Origin: an uncultured Thalassolituus sp.
GTDB lineage: Bacteria; Pseudomonadota; Gammaproteobacteria; Pseudomonadales; Oceanobacteraceae
Direction: 5' to 3'
Length of the DNA stretch: 39,203 nt
Assembly: GCF_950066645.1 (NCBI RefSeq)
Contig: NZ_CATMFB010000021.1
Location: 1-39,203, forward strand
Position 1 is the first letter of the stretch. Each line of letters begins with the position of its first letter. This document shows positions 34,330 to 39,203 of this stretch, piece after piece. Below the pieces are notes generated by a model. It saw only the letters and a list, made by a program, of their open reading frames with translations. It was not told where the DNA came from and made no database searches. Both the position numbers and the translations under genes were made by a program.

Positions 34330-34345
34330 ATAACTATATGGTTAT
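34330..34345. promoter_or_regulatory. Operator-like palindrome in the DUF2892 promoter
   Basis: ATAAC-TATATG-GTTAT is a 16-base AT-rich palindrome (one central mismatch pair) that overlaps the -10 edge and predicted start of transcription. It has the look of an ArsR-family site. Confidence 0.45.
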
Positions 34346-34372
34346 ACTAGTCATATCGATCGTGCCCGTCAA
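34344..34372 (-). promoter_or_regulatory. Probable promoter of the DUF2892 gene
   Basis: On the minus strand TTGACG (34372-34367) and TAGTAT (34349-34344) are 17 bases apart. Confidence 0.55.
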
Positions 34373-34385
34373 CTGTTCTCCGTCT

Positions 34386-34413
34386 GTGACTTGAGCACAC
34401 AAACCGCTATACT
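34386..34413 (+). promoter_or_regulatory. Probable alaS promoter
   Basis: GTGACT (34386-34391) and TATACT (34408-34413) are separated by 16 bases, 45 bases before the alaS start and back to back with the DUF2892 promoter. Confidence 0.5.
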
Positions 34414-34458
34414 GCCGACCTTATTGTCTCTGAATCCCGTTTGGAATTAAGCAGCCGT

Positions 34459-37086
34459 ATGAAAAGCTCAGAAATCCGTCAGGCGTTTCTCGATTTCTTC
34501 GCCTCTAAAGGTCACGAAGTCGTCGCATCCAGTCCACTTGTTCCGGGCAATGACCCGACCCTGCTGTTTACTAACGCAGGTATGGTTCAGTTTAAGGACT
34601 GTTTCCTCGGTAAAGATCAGCGCAGTTACACCCGGGCGGTGTCATCGCAGCGCTGTGTGCGGGCGGGTGGTAAGCATAATGACCTCGAGAACGTAGGTTA
34701 TACGGCGCGCCATCACACGTTTTTTGAGATGCTGGGTAACTTCAGCTTCGGCGATTACTTCAAAGAAGATGCCATCAAGTTCGCTTGGGAGTTCCTGACG
34801 TCTGAGGAGTGGCTCAATCTCCCGGTCGAGAAACTGATGGTGACGGTCTACGCCGAAGATGACGAAGCTTTCGATATCTGGAATAAACAGGTGGGTGTGC
34901 CAGCGGACAAAATCGTTCGTATCGGCGACAACAAGGGCGCGCGCTACGCGTCGGATAACTTCTGGGCGATGGGAGATACGGGCCCCTGCGGACCGTGTTC
35001 TGAAATCTTCTTCGATCACGGCGAGCATATCTGGGGTGGACCACCGGGATCACCGGAAGAAGACGGCGACCGCTTTATTGAAATCTGGAACAACGTTTTC
35101 ATGCAGTTTGAGCGCAAAGAAAACGGTGACATGATTCCGCTGCCTAAGCCTTCCGTTGATACCGGCATGGGCCTTGAGCGTATCTCTGCCATCATGCAGG
35201 GCGTTCACAGCAATTACGAAATTGATATTTTCCAGGCGCTGCTGAAAGCGGCGGGCGAACTGACAGGCTGTAAAGATACCGAGAATAAATCTCTGCGTGT
35301 TATTGCGGACCACATCCGTTCAACCAGCTTTTTGATTGTCGATGGCGTACTGCCATCGAACGAAGGTCGTGGTTATGTACTGCGCCGTATTATTCGTCGA
35401 GCGGTCCGTCATGGTCACATGCTGGGTGCTCCGGCTGGCTTCTTTAATAAGCTTGTTCCTGCCCTGTGTGAGCAGATGGGCGAAGCCTACCCAGAACTGG
35501 TGAACCTGTCTGAGCATGTTCAGAAAGTACTGCGCTTAGAAGAAGAGCAGTTTGCTAAGACACTCGACAAAGGCATGGCCATTCTTAACGACGCCATCGC
35601 AGATCTGCAAGGCGATACGATTCCGGGCGAAACTGCGTTCAAACTTTATGACACCTACGGCTTCCCGCTAGATCTGACGGCTGACGTGGCCCGTGAACGT
35701 GATCTCAAGGTCGACGAAGACGGCTTTAACGTTGCCATGGAAAAGCAGCGTGAGACGGCCCGTGCTGCCGGTAACTTTGCCGCTGACTACGGCAAGGGGC
35801 TGGAAATCGCTGGTGACACCGCCTTCCTCGGTTATGACAACCTTGAAAACACTGGCAAGGTGAAAGCTCTGTTTGTGAATGGCGAAGCGGCAGACAGTAT
35901 CAACGCTGGCGATGAAGCGATTCTGGTACTCGATGAAACCGCTTTCTATGCAGAAAGTGGTGGCCAGGCCGGTGATACCGGTTTCCTGAAGGCGGCTGGC
36001 GTGGTCTTCCAGGTGAAAGACACCACCAAAGAAGGCAAGAACCACCTGCACCGCGGTGTACTGGTTGAAGGTTCTGTGAAGGTTGGCGACCAGCTGACCG
36101 CGACGGTTGATGCTGAAAAACGTGCGTCTACTGCGATTCATCACTCAGCAACGCACCTGCTGCACGCAGCACTGCGTACCGTTCTGGGTGAACACGTGGC
36201 GCAGAAGGGCTCGTTGGTGACCTACGACAAACTGCGTTTCGACTTCTCTCACCTTGAAGGTGTAAAAGCCGAAGAGATCGCTCAGATCGAAAACATGGTG
36301 AACGCCCAGATCCGTGCCAATACCGAAGTATCGACCCGTCTGATGAACATTGAAGATGCAAAAGCCTCTGGTGCGATGGCGCTGTTCGGTGAAAAGTACG
36401 ATGACGAAGTGCGTGTACTGTCGATGGGTGTTGATAACTTCTCTGTTGAGCTTTGCGGTGGTACTCACGCCAAGCGTACCGGTGATATCGGTCTGCTGAA
36501 GATCAGCTCTGAAAGCGGTATTGCCGCGGGCATCCGTCGTATCGAAGCGGTCGTTGGTCAGGCTGCTCTCGATTTTATTGCTCATGAGGAAGCGACACTG
36601 GGTGGAATTGCCCGTGCGCTGAAAGGATCGACAGACAACGTCGGCGAGAAAGTTGAGCAGATGATTGCCCGCAGCCGTCAGCTGGAGAAAGAACTGGAAG
36701 CACTGAAGTCAAAGCTGGCCTCAAGTGCGGGTTCTGATCTGGCAGGACAGGCAAAAGACATCAATGGTGTGAAAGTTCTGGCGGCGAAGCTGGACGGTGC
36801 TGATGTACCTGCGCTGCGTAACACCATGGATCAGCTGAAGAATAAGCTGGGGTCTGCGGTCATCATGCTGGCTTCTGATAATGACGGCAAAGTCACTCTG
36901 CTGGCAGGTGTCACCAAAGACCTGATCGGCAAGGCAAAAGCGGGCGATGCCGTTAAAGAGTGTGCTTCGTACGTTGATGGTCGTGGCGGCGGTAAGCCTG
37001 AGATGGCTCAGGCCGGTGGCCAGAAGCCAGAAGGGATTCCCGACGCGCTCGCCGCGTTTGAGAAGTGGGCTGAAGCCTCACTCTGA
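34459..37086 (+). CDS. alaS: Alanyl-tRNA synthetase
   Basis: AlaS charges tRNA-Ala and edits mischarged Ser and Gly. ATG 34459 gives 875 residues, close to the E. coli protein; a TTG at 34441 would add six residues. Class II core motifs are visible near the start ([52 protein letters not shown]). The editing-domain zinc ligands are His562, His566 (HSATHLLH), Cys666 and His670 (CGGTH). The C-terminal DHHA1-like domain ends with the Gly-rich [13 protein letters not shown]. It is followed by a strong terminator, so lysC is transcribed separately. Confidence 0.97.
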   Translation: MKSSEIRQAFLDFFASKGHEVVASSPLVPGNDPTLLFTNAGMVQFKDCFLGKDQRSYTRAVSSQRCVRAGGKHNDLENVGYTARHHTFFEMLGNFSFGDYFKEDAIKFAWEFLTSEEWLNLPVEKLMVTVYAEDDEAFDIWNKQVGVPADKIVRIGDNKGARYASDNFWAMGDTGPCGPCSEIFFDHGEHIWGGPPGSPEEDGDRFIEIWNNVFMQFERKENGDMIPLPKPSVDTGMGLERISAIMQGVHSNYEIDIFQALLKAAGELTGCKDTENKSLRVIADHIRSTSFLIVDGVLPSNEGRGYVLRRIIRRAVRHGHMLGAPAGFFNKLVPALCEQMGEAYPELVNLSEHVQKVLRLEEEQFAKTLDKGMAILNDAIADLQGDTIPGETAFKLYDTYGFPLDLTADVARERDLKVDEDGFNVAMEKQRETARAAGNFAADYGKGLEIAGDTAFLGYDNLENTGKVKALFVNGEAADSINAGDEAILVLDETAFYAESGGQAGDTGFLKAAGVVFQVKDTTKEGKNHLHRGVLVEGSVKVGDQLTATVDAEKRASTAIHHSATHLLHAALRTVLGEHVAQKGSLVTYDKLRFDFSHLEGVKAEEIAQIENMVNAQIRANTEVSTRLMNIEDAKASGAMALFGEKYDDEVRVLSMGVDNFSVELCGGTHAKRTGDIGLLKISSESGIAAGIRRIEAVVGQAALDFIAHEEATLGGIARALKGSTDNVGEKVEQMIARSRQLEKELEALKSKLASSAGSDLAGQAKDINGVKVLAAKLDGADVPALRNTMDQLKNKLGSAVIMLASDNDGKVTLLAGVTKDLIGKAKAGDAVKECASYVDGRGGGKPEMAQAGGQKPEGIPDALAAFEKWAEASL

Positions 37087-37090
37087 CCCG

Positions 37091-37117
37091 AAAAACCCGC
37101 CAGCTGGCGGGTTTTTT
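37091..37117 (+). terminator. Rho-independent terminator of alaS
   Basis: A perfect palindrome centred on CCAGCTGG with arms ACCCGCC/GGCGGGT is flanked by five A and six T residues, starting four bases after the stop codon. Confidence 0.93.
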
Positions 37118-37268
37118 CATTCTGAGGGAACAGACAGTTACGCTGGCCTGAATTAATGCATGAATATCTGCCAGAGCCGCTCAGTCTGTGGCTCAGAGAG
37201 CTTTTATCGGATTCTCATTTGTTGTTTAATTAGCGACCTTTTTCAGACACTCTCGCAGTAGTTACACC

Positions 37269-38504
37269 ATGGCGTTATACGTACAGAAATACGGCGGCAC
37301 CTCCGTCGGCACCATTGAACGCATTGAAGCCGTCGCTGATAAGCTGAAGACTTTTCATGAGCAGGGTCATCAGCTGGTGGTCGCTGTGTCGGCAATGAGC
37401 GGTGAAACCAATCGCCTGATCTCGCTGGCCAAAGGCATTTCCGATTCGCCTTCCCCGCGTGAGATGGACGTTCTCGTGTCTACGGGTGAGCAGGTGACGA
37501 TTGCACTGCTGGCTATGGCGCTGGACAAGCGCGGTATTCACGCCCGTTCCTTCACTGGTTGGCAGGTCGGTATCAAAACAGACAACGCCTTTATGAAAGC
37601 GCGTATCGAAGATATCGAAACCAGCAAAATGCGCGAAGTACTCGACGCGGGTGGCATCTGTATTGTTGCAGGCTTCCAGGGGATTGATGGTGACAACAAC
37701 ATCACTACGCTGGGCCGTGGCGGTTCTGATACGACGGGCGTGGCTCTGGCAGCGGCGCTGAAAGCGGATGAATGTCAGATTTATACCGATGTGGATGGCG
37801 TCTATACCACTGACCCGCGGGTTGTCCCTGCAGCGCGTCGTATGGATAAAGTCACCTTCGAAGAAATGCTGGAGATGGCCAGCCTCGGCTCCAAAGTTCT
37901 GCAGATCCGTTCTGTAGAGTTTGCTGGCAAGTACAAAGTCCCACTGCGCGTACTTTCCTCCTTTAAGGAAGGCAACGGCACTCTGATCACTACCGAGGAG
38001 ACCAGCTCCGTGGAAAATCCAGTTATTTCTGGTATCGCATTTAACCGCGATGAAGCCAAAGTTACCGTCAAAGGTGTGCCTGATGTGCCGGGTGTTGCTT
38101 CCCGTATTCTGGTACCTGTCAGTGCGGCTAACATTGAAGTAGATATGATCATCCAGAACGTTTCGGATGACGGTTCTACCGATTTTACCTTCACTGTACA
38201 TCGTAACGACTACAAGAAGGCCCTCAAGATTCTCAGTGAACTGGCTACCGAACTCAACGCGAAGAGCGTCAGCGGAACCGACGACATCTGTAAGGTGTCT
38301 ATGGTAGGAGTTGGGATGCGTTCACATGCGGGTGTTGCCAGCAAAATGTTCGAGACCCTGGCGAACGAAAGCGTCAACATCCTCGCAATTACGACGTCAG
38401 AGATCAAAATCTCCGTTGTGATTGAAGAGAAGTATCTGGAACTTGCCGTCCGGGCCCTGCATACCGCATTCGGTCTTGACGCTGAAGTCACAGAAGAGCA
38501 GTAA
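37269..38504 (+). CDS. lysC: Aspartokinase
   Basis: Aspartokinase phosphorylates aspartate, the entry to lysine, methionine, threonine and diaminopimelate synthesis. The 411 residues comprise the kinase domain (KYGGTSVG at 7-14, STGEQVTIAL at 71-80, GRGGSDTTG at 149-157, TDVDGVYTTDPR at 173-184) and two C-terminal ACT domains (about 260-405) for lysine/threonine feedback. It is a monofunctional enzyme without fused homoserine dehydrogenase. An internal GTG with a strong ribosome-binding site at codon 248 may give a separate beta subunit. The ribosome-binding site at the main start is weak. Confidence 0.96.
   Translation: MALYVQKYGGTSVGTIERIEAVADKLKTFHEQGHQLVVAVSAMSGETNRLISLAKGISDSPSPREMDVLVSTGEQVTIALLAMALDKRGIHARSFTGWQVGIKTDNAFMKARIEDIETSKMREVLDAGGICIVAGFQGIDGDNNITTLGRGGSDTTGVALAAALKADECQIYTDVDGVYTTDPRVVPAARRMDKVTFEEMLEMASLGSKVLQIRSVEFAGKYKVPLRVLSSFKEGNGTLITTEETSSVENPVISGIAFNRDEAKVTVKGVPDVPGVASRILVPVSAANIEVDMIIQNVSDDGSTDFTFTVHRNDYKKALKILSELATELNAKSVSGTDDICKVSMVGVGMRSHAGVASKMFETLANESVNILAITTSEIKISVVIEEKYLELAVRALHTAFGLDAEVTEEQ
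37995..38012 (+). promoter_or_regulatory. Internal ribosome-binding site and GTG start inside lysC
   Basis: GAGGAG (37995-38000) is followed after nine bases by an in-frame GTG (38010-38012, codon 248), just before the first ACT domain. Translation from here would give a 164-residue regulatory subunit, as known for alpha2beta2 aspartokinases. Confidence 0.6.
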
Positions 38505-38596
38505 TACTGCTCCCCCTTGTTTTTAGCGGGTTGCCAATGAATGAATGCCCGCTAATAACAAAAAGTTCTCACTAAGAACCCACCTCAACTTTAATT

Positions 38597-38625
38597 TTGG
38601 CTGAACTGGTCAATACTGGGATAGT
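38597..38625 (+). promoter_or_regulatory. Possible csrA promoter
   Basis: TTGGCT (38597-38602) and GATAGT (38620-38625) are 17 bases apart. Both are moderate matches. Upstream, 38526-38576 has two loose hairpins (AGCGGG/CCCGCT; GTTCT/AGAAC) but no T-run that would end lysC. Confidence 0.3.
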
Positions 38626-38670
38626 GGGACATAAAAGGCTTACAGCCAAACAGCACCCTATAGAGAAACA

Positions 38671-38690
38671 GGAACGTCAGGAGAACTCCT
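38671..38690 (+). promoter_or_regulatory. CsrA-binding-type sites over the csrA ribosome-binding site
   Basis: Two GGA motifs (38671-38673 and 38680-38682) precede the csrA start; the second is the Shine-Dalgarno itself and lies in a small AGGA-GAAC-TCCT hairpin. This layout fits translational self-repression by CsrA. Confidence 0.5.
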
Positions 38691-38885
38691 ATGCTTATTT
38701 TGACCCGCCGCGTTGGCGAAACACTGATGGTCGGTGACGAAGTCACTGTCACAGTACTGGGCGTTAAAGGAAATCAGGTACGAATCGGTGTAAATGCCCC
38801 CAAAGAAGTCGCCGTCCACCGTGAAGAGATCTACCAGCGTATACAGCGTGAAAAGGACGGTGGCGAGCCGAACGGAAACTACTAA
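38691..38885 (+). CDS. csrA: Carbon storage regulator CsrA
   Basis: CsrA (RsmA) is a dimeric RNA-binding protein that blocks or stabilises mRNAs at GGA motifs and controls carbon flow, motility and biofilm switching. The 64 residues start with the family hallmark [16 protein letters not shown] and include [13 protein letters not shown], with the RNA-contacting Arg44. The ribosome-binding site AGGAG lies seven bases before the ATG. The lysC-csrA-tRNA-Ser order is conserved in Pseudomonas-type genomes. Confidence 0.97.
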   Translation: MLILTRRVGETLMVGDEVTVTVLGVKGNQVRIGVNAPKEVAVHREEIYQRIQREKDGGEPNGNY

Positions 38886-38911
38886 GATCTTAATTTTCTT
38901 AAATTTTTCCT

Positions 38912-38938
38912 TTGAAAATCCGCTGAACGTGGTATCAT
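38912..38938 (+). promoter_or_regulatory. Possible promoter of tRNA-Ser
   Basis: TATCAT (38933-38938) follows TTGAAA (38912-38917) after 15 bases, a short spacing; a GC-rich GCGCGCC discriminator follows, as in stringently controlled tRNA promoters. Confidence 0.4.
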
Positions 38939-38952
38939 GCGCGCCGTGACAT

Positions 38953-39042
38953 GGAGAGATGGCCGAGTGGCTGAAGGCGCACCCCTGCTAAGGGTGTATA
39001 GGTTTACCCCTATCGAGGGTTCGAATCCCTCTCTCTCCGCCA
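38953..39042 (+). tRNA. tRNA-Ser (anticodon GCU)
   Basis: The 90-base gene folds with a seven-pair acceptor stem (GGAGAGA/TCTCTCC), discriminator G, encoded CCA, a long variable arm as expected for class II tRNA-Ser, and anticodon loop CTGCTAA, i.e. anticodon GCU reading AGC and AGU. Confidence 0.96.
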
Positions 39043-39080
39043 CGTTCCCCTCTGTGTTAACAGAGAGCGTATTAAGAGCA

Positions 39081-39108
39081 TTGACTCACAGTTAAATGTC
39101 CATATAAT
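39081..39108 (+). promoter_or_regulatory. Promoter of tRNA-Arg
   Basis: TTGACT (39081-39086) and a perfect TATAAT (39103-39108) are 16 bases apart and followed by a GC-rich discriminator (GCGCCCC), typical of stable-RNA promoters under stringent control. Confidence 0.75.
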
Positions 39109-39124
39109 ACGCGCCCCACGATGC

Positions 39125-39201
39125 GCGCTCGTAGCTCAGCTGGATAGAGTACCTGGCTACGAACCAGGCGGTCGGAGGTTCGAATCCTCCCGAGCGCGCC
39201 A
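39125..39201 (+). tRNA. tRNA-Arg (anticodon ACG)
   Basis: The 77-base gene has a seven-pair acceptor stem (GCGCTCG/CGAGCGC), discriminator G, encoded CCA and anticodon loop CTACGAA in a CCTGG/CCAGG stem. The anticodon ACG, with A34 normally edited to inosine by TadA, reads CGU, CGC and CGA. Confidence 0.97.
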
Positions 39202-39203
39202 TT

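Noticed and set aside
37275..38201. Open frame of 308 codons antisense to lysC
   Set aside because: Opposite the conserved kinase domain; Arg/Asn/His-rich nonsense composition.
1..39203. CRISPR array, insertion sequence, integrase or phage genes
   Set aside because: No regular repeat-spacer pattern, transposase motifs or paired terminal repeats were seen; all larger frames fit chromosomal families.

Overview
The window is a core-genome segment of a gammaproteobacterium, most likely a marine Oceanospirillales-type organism. The basis is gene order and protein character: glyA / nrdR-ribD-ribE-ribBA-ribH-nusB-thiL, recA-recX, and alaS-lysC-csrA-tRNA-Ser-tRNA-Arg are classic gammaproteobacterial blocks, and the proteins resemble Pseudomonas and Oceanospirillales relatives. 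The assignment is an inference; no database was searched. I see no insertion sequence, phage, integron or CRISPR array.

Layout. (a) 1-2843: a lipoprotein gene cut by the window edge, then an exported catalase-peroxidase (katG) with its own terminator. (b) 2854-10278, minus strand: a very compact run of twelve genes, nrdR-ribD-ribE-ribBX-ribH-nusB-thiL-DUF1244-SIMPL-DUF1653-ybaK-lipoprotein. It combines ribonucleotide reductase control, riboflavin and thiamine cofactor synthesis, transcription antitermination and small housekeeping proteins. (c) 10401-14227, minus strand: an accessory block inserted between glyA and nrdR, which are often neighbours in relatives. It holds three tandem paralogues of the 'predicted metal-dependent hydrolase' family (PF10118/COG3687) and one orphan small protein. 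(d) 14360-15622: glyA. (e) 15711-22175: a cyclic-di-GMP group consisting of a 1387-residue membrane-anchored multi-PAS GGDEF-EAL protein, the divergent ribosome-associated ABC-F factor ettA, and a PilZ protein. (f) 22240-27236: an FAA-hydrolase-family enzyme coupled to moeA, then convergent fdxA and mutS. (g) 27305-29366: pncC, and recA-recX with a LexA box. (h) 29520-34306: an AraC-type regulator, a type II NADH dehydrogenase, an epoxide-hydrolase-like enzyme, a small membrane protein, an exported helical protein and a DUF2892 membrane protein. (i) 34459-39201: alaS, lysC, csrA, tRNA-Ser(GCU) and tRNA-Arg(ACG).

The most interesting part is the PF10118 triplet. All three proteins keep a residue pattern (E ... 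ExxH ... E ... HxxxExxH) that is the ligand signature of ferritin-like di-iron oxygenases such as AurF. This argues that they are di-iron oxidative enzymes and not hydrolases. Each has its own ribosome-binding site and a following hairpin. Two share a 12-base upstream element, and one has a 17-bp operator-like palindrome. A second notable signal is a strong internal ribosome-binding site and GTG inside lysC that would give a separate regulatory beta subunit.
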